DNA of 64,000 nt from NCBI GenBank assembly GCA_024233345.1, contig JACKPT010000008.1:1-64000 (forward strand), given 5' to 3'. Below, piece after piece: positions 8,732 to 17,489 of this stretch. The position numbers and the translations under genes were made by a program. Position 1 is the first letter of the stretch. Every line of letters begins with the position of its first letter. The notes under the pieces were generated by a model. The model was given only the letters and a program-made list of their open reading frames with translations, ran no database searches and was not told where the DNA came from. This stretch comes from Verrucomicrobiota bacterium (GTDB lineage: Bacteria > Verrucomicrobiota > Kiritimatiellia > CAIVKH01).

Positions 8732-9190
8732 TCAGCCGCCCCCCGAGCTCTGGAAGGACCCGAAGATCACATCGAATACCCCGACCTCGGCGCAGGCCTT
8801 GATCGCCCGGCGCACCAGCTTGAAGTCCGCATTGCGATCGATCCGCATATACACCCGCAGCTCCGGCTCCGCCTTCAACCGCTCGCCAATCGCCGCCTTG
8901 AGCCCCCGGTCATCGACCAACGACCCCGAAACCATGAACGGCTTCTGCTCGGTCACCTCTTCACCCGACCCGGTCAAGGATCCCAGGGGGAGAATATTGA
9001 TCACCCCGCGGGCACGCAGATCCTCCGGAACCGCTGCCTTGGGCGCCACCGGCAGCTCCAGCTCCGGGGTCATGTCGACCTTGGACATCGAAGCCACGCA
9101 CATGAAGAAGATCAACAGCAGAAAGACGCAGTCGATCATCGGCGTCATATCGACGTCCATCTCCAGGTCCTGTTTGCGTTTCATTTTCAT
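8732..9190 (-). CDS. ExbD/TolR family biopolymer transport protein (first copy)
   Basis: 152 residues. The N-terminus KQDLEMDVDMTPMIDCVFLL is nearly the same as in the next gene through the membrane helix (FFMCVASM), but the periplasmic region differs. The motif Asp for proton flow is present. It is separated from the ExbB gene by 121 nt that hold a 7-bp tandem repeat, an unusually loose gap in an otherwise overlapping operon. Confidence 0.92.
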   Translation of the reverse strand: MKMKRKQDLEMDVDMTPMIDCVFLLLIFFMCVASMSKVDMTPELELPVAPKAAVPEDLRARGVINILPLGSLTGSGEEVTEQKPFMVSGSLVDDRGLKAAIGERLKAEPELRVYMRIDRNADFKLVRRAIKACAEVGVFDVIFGSFQSSGGG

Positions 9191-9201
9191 GGTCGTACCA
9201 A

Positions 9202-9236
9202 GGTGTCTGGTGTCGGGTGTCGGGTGTCAGTTGTCG
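9202..9236. repeat. Five-unit 7-bp tandem repeat (GGTGTCG type)
   Basis: Units read GGTGTCT, GGTGTCG, GGTGTCG, GGTGTCA and GTTGTCG. It sits between exbB and the first exbD gene, shortly before a CCTGAAA-type heptamer pair near 9263. It is a short microsatellite that could vary by slippage. No function is evident. Confidence 0.8.
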
Positions 9237-9311
9237 CGAAGCGATGACCAGAGCCAAGCCACCTGAAACCTGAAACCCGCCTGCCCGGCCAGGGACATCT
9301 GAAACGCCTCC

Positions 9312-10079
9312 TCAGCCCTCGCTCCCGTGCATCCCGGTGCCGGTCAGCCCGTCGAGAATATCCGCATACTCCCCTTCCGCCTTCTGAATAATCCGGTTGA
9401 GGGAGTTACGGAACATAAAATAGAAGAACATGGCGGGGATGGCGATGATCAACCCGGTCGCGGTGGTGATCAGAGCTTGTCCGATATCCCCGGCGAGCAA
9501 TTCCGGCTTGCCCATCCCGCCCGCGCCAATCTTCTGGAACGCCCCGATCATACCGCTGACCGTTCCCAGCAGACCGGTCATCGGGGAAACCGCGGAAATC
9601 AGGGACAGAAAGTTAATCCAGAATCCGAGCTGCGATTCCTCGCGGGAGACCGCCTCGGCAATCGCGTCTTCGACATTGCGCTTGCTGCCCTCGGGATCGT
9701 CGGGCCGGAACTTGCGCATGCCGGAGGCGAGGGCGTTGGTAAACAGGCTCGAATTCGAGGCAGCGAGGTCATACACCTTCTGGGCATCCTGCTGGTCGGC
9801 CGCCGCCTTGATCTGCCCGAGCAGCTCGGGGGGCATGATTTTCTTCAGGCTGATCTTCTGATAGTTGACCGTGGCCATGGTCACCATGGCAAACGACAGC
9901 AAACCGAGGGGCCACATCGCCCAACCGCCCGCCGCGATCATATCCCACAAACTCTTGGATTCCGCCGGAGCCCCTGCCGCAGCCTCCTGGGCCATCGCAG
10001 CCGACACGGCAAACAGGCCGATCACCATCACCAGACCCACGGTCCAGGCGCGCACATTCATCCATTGATTCCGCTTCAT
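9312..10079 (-). CDS. MotA/TolQ/ExbB proton channel family protein
   Basis: 255 residues: signal-like N-terminal segment (VGLVMVIGLFAVSAAMAQ), then helices at WAMWPLGLLSFAMVTMA, LISAVSPMTGLLGTVSGMI and LITTATGLIIAIPAMFFYF. The last two carry the family signature (GLLGTVxGM, and A-T-GL-x-AIP). It would form the ExbB pentamer-type channel with the two ExbD proteins. An exported N-terminal extension before the first core helix is common in ExbB homologues outside enterobacteria. Its start codon overlaps the previous stop (TAATG). Confidence 0.92.
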   Translation of the reverse strand: MKRNQWMNVRAWTVGLVMVIGLFAVSAAMAQEAAAGAPAESKSLWDMIAAGGWAMWPLGLLSFAMVTMATVNYQKISLKKIMPPELLGQIKAAADQQDAQKVYDLAASNSSLFTNALASGMRKFRPDDPEGSKRNVEDAIAEAVSREESQLGFWINFLSLISAVSPMTGLLGTVSGMIGAFQKIGAGGMGKPELLAGDIGQALITTATGLIIAIPAMFFYFMFRNSLNRIIQKAEGEYADILDGLTGTGMHGSEG

Positions 10080-10987
10080 TATTCCATCTCCTCTACTTGA
10101 AATTGCCGTTCATTCTCCACTTGGTCACTGTAGGAAGCCAGCCGTTCGCGGGCCGACGCGGTGGCCGGACTGTCCGGATAGTCCGTCTCCAGCGCCTCGA
10201 GCGTTTTCACCGCTGCTCCCCACTCTTTCATCTCCGCATACAACGGAATCGCTGCCGCCAGATTCTCCACCTCGTTGGACGAGACGAATGGATAAAACAC
10301 CACCAGGTACAGACGATCCTCAAGGGCCTTGAGGGTCTGGCCGGTTGACGCCAGGGCATCCGCCCGGGCCTTCATCACCCGGGAGAAAAAGGCGAGGTCG
10401 TCGTCGGGAATCGGGGTGGTGAGCAGATAGCCGAGGGCGTCATCCTTGCGGTCCATCCGCCACAGGCACATGCCGGTGAGCAAGCGTATCCGATTCACAT
10501 CCTCGACTTCATAGTCGAGCTTCAGCAAATCGGCATAGAGCAGGTAGGCATCGCGCCACAGCGCTTGCTGCTCGTACAAGCCCGCCTGAATACGGATGGC
10601 TTCGTCGGTGGGAATGCCGGGGAGATCGCGGTAGGGCCGGTATTGCGCAGCCATTTTGCGCAAACCATCATGCAGGGCCTTGATCTGTTCCGGGGTATAG
10701 GCATCGATGGGCTGCTCGGCCAACTCAAACAGGCGGGGGCGGGGGGCGACAAACCGGATGATTTCCGCCACCGGCACCCCGGTCTCCACATAGACCTTGT
10801 CGCTGGTGAGCCGATCCACCCAGACAATGTCACCATCCCGCCGAAGCAGGCGAACGGTGATTTCACCCCGGGTGGTCACCAGGGTAAACGGACCGAGACC
10901 GCGCTCCCGCTCGGTCTGGGCCTGCGTGACCGGAGCCGCCATCCACCCCGAAAGCAGGAACGCGAGGATGATCACCATCCGGTTCAT
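10079..10987 (-). CDS. Periplasmic helical-repeat protein in the ExbB/ExbD operon
   Basis: 302 residues with a signal peptide (MVIILAFLLSGWMAAPVTQAQ). A beta-rich stretch (FTLVTTRGEITVRLLRRDGDIVWVDR) comes first, followed by helical TPR-like repeats to the end (KTLEALETDYPDSPATASARERL). No enzymatic motif is seen. It overlaps the large TPR gene by 4 nt and exbB by 1 nt, so it is co-translated with both. A scaffold or load for the ExbB/ExbD motor is a reasonable guess. Confidence 0.7.
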   Translation of the reverse strand: MNRMVIILAFLLSGWMAAPVTQAQTERERGLGPFTLVTTRGEITVRLLRRDGDIVWVDRLTSDKVYVETGVPVAEIIRFVAPRPRLFELAEQPIDAYTPEQIKALHDGLRKMAAQYRPYRDLPGIPTDEAIRIQAGLYEQQALWRDAYLLYADLLKLDYEVEDVNRIRLLTGMCLWRMDRKDDALGYLLTTPIPDDDLAFFSRVMKARADALASTGQTLKALEDRLYLVVFYPFVSSNEVENLAAAIPLYAEMKEWGAAVKTLEALETDYPDSPATASARERLASYSDQVENERQFQVEEME

Positions 10988-13788
10988 GATGAGGTGCCCT
11001 CCAGTTCGGCCAGCTTCCGCCGGGCCTCTTCAAGCTCCGGACGATCAGCGAGCGATTCTGATTGCAGCATTTCCCGGTAGGTGTTGGCAGCGGCCTCGCG
11101 ATCGCGGATGTGCAGAAACGCCCGCGCGCTGCGCAGGTAGGCCTCGACCACCTGATCGGTGAAGGCCTGATACAAAACATAAATCCGCTGGTAGTAGGGA
11201 ATCGCCTTGTCATATTCGCCGAGCGCTTCATGACAGATGGCCGCCTGGATCATCGCCCGGGGCTTGAGGATGCGCGGGCTCGCCCGATTTGCGAGGACCT
11301 GGTGATAGTCTTCGATCGCATCCTGATACCGCCCCAGCGCCTCGAGGGCCTGGCCTTTGGTAAAGGTGGCCTCCATCATCAGGGACGGCTCCATGGCCAC
11401 GGAGATCGCGAATTCCGCGGCGGCCAGGGCGTTGGTGGCGTCGCCCTCGGCAAGCAGGGCCTCCGCCTTCCGGGCATAGGCGACATCCATGTAGCGGGAG
11501 CGGGGAAATTCCCGGATCAACTGCTCGAGCAGAGCCAGGCCTTTTTCCGCTTCGCCATTCCGGGTGTAGGTGTCGCCGAGGAAGGCCAGCAACTCCGCAT
11601 CCAGCTCCTCAGTCCGGAACCGGGTCATCAAATCCTCCGCCTGGGCCAGCGGGTCAATGCCCTCCCATTCCATGCGGGCCTTGTGCAAGCGGGCGACCAG
11701 AGTGCGGCGGTTTTCCCGCCGGGCCTTGCTGATTAAATCATTCATATCCGAGTCCAGGGACCCTTCGGGCAGATTGCCATACATCGAGCGCACATCCCGC
11801 AGCAGAGTGCCGAACCCGTCCCACTCGCGCTTGTTCCCAAACCGCTCAAGGGTATTCCAATACAACTTGCGCGCCTCATCCAATCGACCGATTTGCTTGA
11901 GGGCCCACCCCGCATTGTGGGCGGATTCGATCATGTTGGGCGAATCGGGGTTCTCCTTGATGTACTCGATGTGCATCTGGGCCATCCGCCGGTAGGCGGG
12001 TTCATCGGCCAGGGCCTTGTAGATTTTGTTCAACTGGGAGATCGCCAGGTAGTGCATCGGACCGCCCTCGGCGGTCACACTGCGGTAGGCCGCCTCCGCC
12101 CGTTCCAGTTCTCCGATGGCGGACAGGGCATCCCCCAGGGTCACCCTCGCCTCCCACTGAAAGATGTGATCGGGGTACTTCTCCAGCCACGCCTCCAACT
12201 CGGCAGCGGCGGGTTCATAATTTTCCATCGCGTACTTGCAGAGCGCCGACCGGTAGGCAGCTTCCGGCGCATAGACGGTCAGAGGATGCTCCTCGACATA
12301 CGCATCAAACAACGGAATCGCCTCTTCATATTGACCGTTGTAGAACATCGAAATGGGCAACCAGTAAGCGACTTCAGCCGCCATAATATTGCCGGGATAC
12401 TCCTCCAGCCATTGCCGGAACAGGGAAATCGCCTCGTCAAACCGCTCCTGCATCGCGATGGACAGGGCATAGTAAAACTTGATCCGGGTCATCCGGACAT
12501 GTTCCGGATAGGTTTCGATCAGCGAGGCCATCTCGGTCTCCGCCTCCTCGAAGCGCTCCATATTGATAAACGACTCCGCCCGCATGAAGGCCACCGCAGG
12601 CACCCGGCCATTCTCAATCAGCGCCGGATCTTCACCGAGCGTTTCCAGATACACATCCGCTTCCGCGATCAATTCCTCAAACCGCCGCAACCGGTTCAGG
12701 GAAAGAATCAGATCAAAGTGGGCAGCCTCCTGCAACTTGCTGTCGGTAGCGGCGGAAAGCGCGCGCGTATAAGCGGTCCGGGCTTCCCAGAACCGGTCGG
12801 TGCTGTAAAAGCAGCGCCCGATCCGGTGAAACAGCCCGGCATCATAGTCGGGGGATTCCTCCAGCTTGGCCAGGGATTGCTGCAGAGTCAGCAGGGAGGT
12901 CAGTACCCGGCGCTCGCGGCGGAAATGCTCACGCAACTCAGACGGGGGCACTTCGGCCTTGCGCATCAAGGTCAAGGCGATGGTCGTCTTTTCGATCTCT
13001 TTGCGCTGAAGCCGAATCAGCGACTCGTTGGTGCGCACACGACGAAAAGCCCTCAGCGCAATCTTGTACTCTGTATCCTCAAACGCCGCATCCCCGATTT
13101 CCATGGCAAGAAAATTGGCGTAGACAATATGTTCCATCGACTGGGACTCGGGGTCGACCCGTTCGAGCGTCTCAAGCGCCTTGAGATAGTCACCGGAATC
13201 AAAATAGGAACGGGCCATATACACGAGGGCCTGCGGCACCATGTCGGAATCGGGAAAAGCCCCGACAAACTGTTCAAAGGCAGTCACCGCCTCATCCGGC
13301 TTGTCCGATGCCATCAGGGTCAGCCCAATCTGAAAGGCGGCGTCTTCGGCAAAACTGGAAGAGGGGATCTGGGTGAGCAGGGTCCGGTAATTTTCCACGG
13401 CGGCATCGTACTCATCCTGCATTTGGTGGGCGGAAGCCATCCGGAAGTAAGCCTCATCCACATAGCGGGCCCTGGGAAACCGTTCGATATAGGTTTTGAA
13501 GGTTTCAATCGAGGAAGCGTAATCTCCGACATTGTACTGGCAAGCCCCGAGACCGTAGAGCGAGGCCTCGATGATTTCCTGTAGCTCCTCCTCCCGGCCA
13601 AAGATATCGATCAGTTGTTGAAAGTAGGGAATCGCCTGAGCAAACCGATTCGCGCCGAAAAGCTGCAACCCCTGGGTATAAAGCTCATCCGGCCCGCCTT
13701 CGGGCTGGCCCCAGGCGGTGACGGCAACCAGGCATGCCAGCAGCACACCCGCCATCCTATGCCTGATCGTGTAGAAGTGGTTTCGCAT
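10984..13788 (-). CDS. Large exported TPR-repeat protein
   Basis: 934 residues from ATG 13788; an upstream in-frame ATG at 13854 exists, but the later one gives a clean signal peptide (MAGVLLACLVAVTAWGQ). Tetratricopeptide repeats run nearly the whole length: AIPYFQQLIDIFG, SIETFKTYIERFPRARY, AVTAFEQFVGAFPDSD, AISLFRQWLEEYPGN, AIPLFDAYVEEHPL, LALLEQLIREFPRSRY, AIPYYQRIYVLYQ. Such proteins are protein-binding scaffolds, and the YbgF/CpoB-like repeats recall Tol-Pal systems. It heads the ExbB/ExbD/vWA operon. No catalytic domain is seen. Confidence 0.85.
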   Translation of the reverse strand: MRNHFYTIRHRMAGVLLACLVAVTAWGQPEGGPDELYTQGLQLFGANRFAQAIPYFQQLIDIFGREEELQEIIEASLYGLGACQYNVGDYASSIETFKTYIERFPRARYVDEAYFRMASAHQMQDEYDAAVENYRTLLTQIPSSSFAEDAAFQIGLTLMASDKPDEAVTAFEQFVGAFPDSDMVPQALVYMARSYFDSGDYLKALETLERVDPESQSMEHIVYANFLAMEIGDAAFEDTEYKIALRAFRRVRTNESLIRLQRKEIEKTTIALTLMRKAEVPPSELREHFRRERRVLTSLLTLQQSLAKLEESPDYDAGLFHRIGRCFYSTDRFWEARTAYTRALSAATDSKLQEAAHFDLILSLNRLRRFEELIAEADVYLETLGEDPALIENGRVPAVAFMRAESFINMERFEEAETEMASLIETYPEHVRMTRIKFYYALSIAMQERFDEAISLFRQWLEEYPGNIMAAEVAYWLPISMFYNGQYEEAIPLFDAYVEEHPLTVYAPEAAYRSALCKYAMENYEPAAAELEAWLEKYPDHIFQWEARVTLGDALSAIGELERAEAAYRSVTAEGGPMHYLAISQLNKIYKALADEPAYRRMAQMHIEYIKENPDSPNMIESAHNAGWALKQIGRLDEARKLYWNTLERFGNKREWDGFGTLLRDVRSMYGNLPEGSLDSDMNDLISKARRENRRTLVARLHKARMEWEGIDPLAQAEDLMTRFRTEELDAELLAFLGDTYTRNGEAEKGLALLEQLIREFPRSRYMDVAYARKAEALLAEGDATNALAAAEFAISVAMEPSLMMEATFTKGQALEALGRYQDAIEDYHQVLANRASPRILKPRAMIQAAICHEALGEYDKAIPYYQRIYVLYQAFTDQVVEAYLRSARAFLHIRDREAAANTYREMLQSESLADRPELEEARRKLAELEGTSS

Positions 13789-13952
13789 CACAGGGTCACG
13801 AAGGCCAAACCATACCCGAGATGAACAGGTATGCCTAGTATGGATTTGGTTCAATCTTCATCAAATCGAATAAGGCCGTTTACCCGCCATACGCATCGTC
13901 CCCTCATCCGGGACTGGCCTTTTCCCCCCGTACGCTTATGATACCCAGCCAT

Positions 13953-14759
13953 ATGAGCAATCAGGACCTTGTCATCACCAGCGTACAGAATCAGCGAATC
14001 AAGGATCTGGTGCGTTTGCGCAAACGCCCCCAGCGGGAAAAGGCCGGGGCCCTCCTCATCGAAGGCTACCGCGAATTGAACCGGGCCCTGGCCAATCAGT
14101 ACCCGATCCGGCAGCTCTACTATTGTCCGGACTGGTATCTCGGAGAGAATGAGCCAGGTCTGGTGGCGGCCTGCCGGGCCGCCGGCGCGGAGACGGTGTG
14201 TTGCTCCCGCGATGTCTTTGATAAAATTGCCTACAAAGACCGACCGGAAGGCTTGCTCGCGGTCGCCGCCCCTCTGGCCAAAACCCTCGCCGACCTGCCG
14301 GTCGTCCACCCCGGACTTTACCTGATCGCCGAGGCGATCGAGAAGCCGGGGAACCTCGGCTCGATCCTTCGCTCCGCCGATGCGGCCGGGGTGCACGGGG
14401 TGATCGTCTGCGACCATTGCACCGACTTGAACAACCCGAATGTTGTCCGGTCCAGTGTCGGCACCGTCTTTTCACTCCCGGTCGTCGAGGCCTCTACCCA
14501 GGATACGCTGGCCTGGCTGAAGCAGCATGAGGTGAAGACCCTCGCCGCTACCCCGAGCGCAAAGGCCCTCTACACCGATGTGGACATGACGCAGGACATT
14601 GCCCTGGTGGTCGGCACGGAAAAGTTTGGTCTCAGCGAGGCCTGGTTGAACGGGGCCGATCTCCCGGTGCGCATTCCCATGCTGGGCCAGATTGATTCCC
14701 TCAATGTCGCCTGCGCCACCACCCTGCTGCTCTACGAAGCAGTGCGTCAGCGCGCCTGA
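13953..14759 (+). CDS. SpoU/TrmH family RNA 2'-O-methyltransferase
   Basis: 268 residues from the ATG at 13953; another ATG lies 15 nt upstream and neither has a clear Shine-Dalgarno. The N-terminal substrate-binding domain (SVQNQRIKDLVRLRKRP) is followed by the knotted SPOUT domain with its three motifs: EKPGNLGSILRSADAAG (motif 1), LVVGTEKFGLSE (motif 2) and IPMLGQIDSLNVACA (motif 3). These bind S-adenosylmethionine and methylate a ribose in rRNA or tRNA; the target nucleotide is unknown. It overlaps the next gene tail to tail by 13 nt. Confidence 0.92.
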   Translation: MSNQDLVITSVQNQRIKDLVRLRKRPQREKAGALLIEGYRELNRALANQYPIRQLYYCPDWYLGENEPGLVAACRAAGAETVCCSRDVFDKIAYKDRPEGLLAVAAPLAKTLADLPVVHPGLYLIAEAIEKPGNLGSILRSADAAGVHGVIVCDHCTDLNNPNVVRSSVGTVFSLPVVEASTQDTLAWLKQHEVKTLAATPSAKALYTDVDMTQDIALVVGTEKFGLSEAWLNGADLPVRIPMLGQIDSLNVACATTLLLYEAVRQRA

Positions 14760-15829
14760 AGCTCAACCGGCAAACAACTTTCCGCCGCATCAAAAAACGG
14801 CCCGGCCTCCACCCGCGCGGTGGCCACCCCCCGCCGAAAACCCTCCGGCCACGGAAGCACCACCGCGGCCTGGCCCGATGCATCCAACCCGGTGGAAGCC
14901 GCCTGAACCAAAGCGCCGTCCGCATCAACCAGGGTGACCGACACATCGATCGACGCCGGAGCCTTCGGCCAGACCCGATAGGCACCGGCACGCAAACTCA
15001 GGGCCAGACGCAACGCTTCGCCAGATGGTTCCAGGTCCATCCGCACCGTCATAGGCCCCAGCAGGGGCGCGGGTTGAAGTGCCTGACTCTCCAGACCCGC
15101 CAAAGGCGGCACCCCCTCCAACTGCCAGGTCTCGGTGACCCCCTTTTGCCCCAGCCTGACCTCCGCCGACAACCGGAACACCCCACCCTCGCCCACAGAA
15201 AAGGATAGATCCGAATCCACCCGCGATGCTCCGGACCGCGAGCGCAGGGAAACCATCCGAAATGCATAGGCGGCATCCCCCGGACCCGGAGAGGAATACC
15301 CTGCAGCCTCGCCCCAGACATCTGTTTTGCCATCCCAGGTCCAGAGCACCCTCGGCACCCCCTCCGCATCCGGACGGGCCAGCAGAAAGGCCATGACCTC
15401 CTTTTCGCCGGGGCCATACTGAAGGGCAGAAAAAGACAGGACATCCCCTGAATAGGGCACCTGGGCAAGCAGGCGCGACGTGGGGATCGACTCGGGAACC
15501 TTGAACAGCCAGACCGGACGCTCGGGGCGGGCTGGCGGCTCGACCTGGGCGGGAAGCCGAAGCGGGTCAAAGCGATGACCCGAGTCCGATGGAAACCCGA
15601 GCAGGTTTCGACGGTAGTCGGCATCCTGCATCAACCGGAAGGAGGGACTGACCATATCCCACGGAACCAGCACCGAATGCGACCCGGTCGTCAGCTCAAC
15701 CCCCGCGTCCGTGGCCTCGATGGTCGTGCCGGTCAACACCTTGCCATTGATCAGGGTCAACTCCCCGGCGTGCAGCGAAGCCGCCCACAGAAAGCCCCCT
15801 CCCAGAATCGTCCTACACCAGACCTTCAT
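14747..15829 (-). CDS. Exported protein of unknown function
   Basis: 360 residues with an N-terminal export signal (ILGGGFLWAASLHAG). Residues 22-60 (LTLINGKVLTGTTIEA, ELTTGSHSVLVPWDMVSP) look like the small beta domain found at the start of many PVC secreted proteins, where a string of 'value/attribute' strands precedes the rest. The remainder is beta-rich and Pro/Ala/Arg-rich, with no motif I recognise. It converges on the methyltransferase with a 13-nt overlap, so it is transcribed alone, divergently from the lipoprotein at 15983. Confidence 0.65.
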   Translation of the reverse strand: MKVWCRTILGGGFLWAASLHAGELTLINGKVLTGTTIEATDAGVELTTGSHSVLVPWDMVSPSFRLMQDADYRRNLLGFPSDSGHRFDPLRLPAQVEPPARPERPVWLFKVPESIPTSRLLAQVPYSGDVLSFSALQYGPGEKEVMAFLLARPDAEGVPRVLWTWDGKTDVWGEAAGYSSPGPGDAAYAFRMVSLRSRSGASRVDSDLSFSVGEGGVFRLSAEVRLGQKGVTETWQLEGVPPLAGLESQALQPAPLLGPMTVRMDLEPSGEALRLALSLRAGAYRVWPKAPASIDVSVTLVDADGALVQAASTGLDASGQAAVVLPWPEGFRRGVATARVEAGPFFDAAESCLPVELQAR

Positions 15830-15982
15830 AGGGACACTGTACCGCCGCGCCGCTCAAACGAAAAGCTGTTTGCCGCCCGGTCCGTGGGCACCCCTGGCGC
15901 GATCGGTCGGTTTCCTGGTTGTTGAAATGAACGCGCCGTGATAGGTTGCGGTCTCACGGTTGGTCATGAAGGAGATAGGTTG

Positions 15983-16519
15983 ATGAAAAAATATTTGGTT
16001 CTGTCGGTGGCTGCGTGCCTTTGCCTCGCTGCAGGGTGCGAGGTGGATTCTCCCAACGACGTCTCGCGGTCGGTACGAATCAATGTTGCCGGAGTCTACC
16101 GCGGAACCGATGGCAACAACCTCGTTTCTCAAACCTCCGGACGGGCCGTCACCTCCCTGGACCTTCGGCAGTCCGGCGACTCCCTGGAGGCGGTCGATAA
16201 CAATGGCATCGTGTTCCGGGGCACCATCGGCAGTGTTCAGGACTCTGCCGCCAGCTTCAACATCGAGGGGGCCTCTTCCACCGGCAACAAGGCTCTGATC
16301 TCGGGCACCATTTCCGTCAGCGGCAATAATGGAACCATGCAGGGGACCTGGATCGAAGACAACCTCTTCGGCACGGTGTCCGGCACTTCCAGCGGGCAGA
16401 GTGTCTCCACCAATGCCCCAAGCACCAACACCAACGACGTGGTGATCAGTGCCGGCATCATGGAAATCAGGGATGCGATCGCCTACCGTCGGGTCGCCCA
16501 GTGGTTCAGCGAGGGCTGA
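15983..16519 (+). CDS. Lipoprotein of unknown function
   Basis: 178 residues; ATG at 15983 with AAGGAG 8 nt before. The lipobox CLCLAAGC places the lipidated cysteine at residue 19. The mature part has short beta repeats around glycine turns (RGTDGNNLVS, VFRGTIGSVQDSA, ALISGTISVSGNNGTMQGTW), suggesting a small beta barrel or sandwich. No family recognised. It converges on the membrane-protein gene at 16530. Confidence 0.75.
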   Translation: MKKYLVLSVAACLCLAAGCEVDSPNDVSRSVRINVAGVYRGTDGNNLVSQTSGRAVTSLDLRQSGDSLEAVDNNGIVFRGTIGSVQDSAASFNIEGASSTGNKALISGTISVSGNNGTMQGTWIEDNLFGTVSGTSSGQSVSTNAPSTNTNDVVISAGIMEIRDAIAYRRVAQWFSEG

Positions 16520-16529
16520 GACCGGCGAA

Positions 16530-17489
16530 TCACTCCCCACGCGCCATCATTCTGGTCATCACTGCTCGGGAAACCTGCTTTTCCGGATCGAAAGAGACCT
16601 GGATAAACAGGAGTTTGTTATCCGCCATCAGGAAGGCGGAACGACCGTCATCCCGGGCATTCCCCCGTTGCGGCAAATCCAGCTCCCGCCAGCCGTCGGC
16701 AAGAGATTCACTCACCAACGATTGGCAAAAGACCTCCGGCGGATCGGCGCTGGTGAGCAGGGTTGTTTCCGCCCGCTGGGCGCCCATGTTCTGGGAGAAG
16801 GTGGTGGGATGGTCCGGGTCAATGCCCTGTTCTCCAATTCCGAGGGACTGCTCCAGCTCCTGAGCGAGTTGCTGGGGTGACCCGTATTCAATGTAATGAA
16901 TGCCCACCCGGGTCAACCAGGGGTGCCCCCCGTCCTTGACCGCCACGGTGGCATGCGCTCCCCACTTCGTGAAGGTCGCCTGTGTGCGCATCATGTGATC
17001 GTAGTTGCGAAGGAACGCTTCGTTTTGAAGATCCAAAACCCCTTCCTGATAAGGGTTCTCGGTCATCGCCGCCTTCCGGATTGCCTCCTCGGTAATATCG
17101 TGCCACCCACAGCTGACCAATTGCTGCCGGTAGTAGTGCAGGATCCGCTCCGGCCGGGCACTGACATCGAAATCAACCCGGAAAAACGGGTGGCCGTTCA
17201 GTTCCATCTCCCCGAATTCCGGATTCTGCATGCCGGGAAATAATGGGAGCGGAAACCGGGCCCGTTGCTCCTCCATTGTCGGCTTCTCGCTATGGGTTCG
17301 CTGATAGATCGATTCCGGATGCTCCCGGTACACCGAATCCATGGTGATCCGGTTGGATAAGACCGCGAACTTCACACACAGCCACAAAAAATACAGGGCA
17401 AGGAGGGTGAGCAGAATACGCAGAACCAGAACAACCTTGGCCCCGGGCTGGATGGCCGGGTCACGTTCTGGGCAGGACGCCTTCATCAC
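16530..17489 (-). CDS. Single-pass membrane protein at the end of the Tad gene run
   Basis: 319 residues. One N-terminal membrane helix (VVLVLRILLTLLALYFLWLCVKF) is followed by a soluble domain with no recognisable motif (FPLPLFPGMQNPEF, RILHYYRQQLVSCGW, TRVGIHYIEYGSP). It overlaps the TadE-like gene by 4 nt (ATGA) and is the last gene of the run. By context it may be a pilus-assembly accessory factor; the sequence alone does not show this. Confidence 0.6.
   Translation of the reverse strand: MMKASCPERDPAIQPGAKVVLVLRILLTLLALYFLWLCVKFAVLSNRITMDSVYREHPESIYQRTHSEKPTMEEQRARFPLPLFPGMQNPEFGEMELNGHPFFRVDFDVSARPERILHYYRQQLVSCGWHDITEEAIRKAAMTENPYQEGVLDLQNEAFLRNYDHMMRTQATFTKWGAHATVAVKDGGHPWLTRVGIHYIEYGSPQQLAQELEQSLGIGEQGIDPDHPTTFSQNMGAQRAETTLLTSADPPEVFCQSLVSESLADGWRELDLPQRGNARDDGRSAFLMADNKLLFIQVSFDPEKQVSRAVMTRMMARGE

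Noticed and set aside
11893..13584. Long plus-strand ORF opposite the TPR gene
   Set aside because: Antisense shadow in GC-rich DNA; the TPR protein on the other strand is clearly real.
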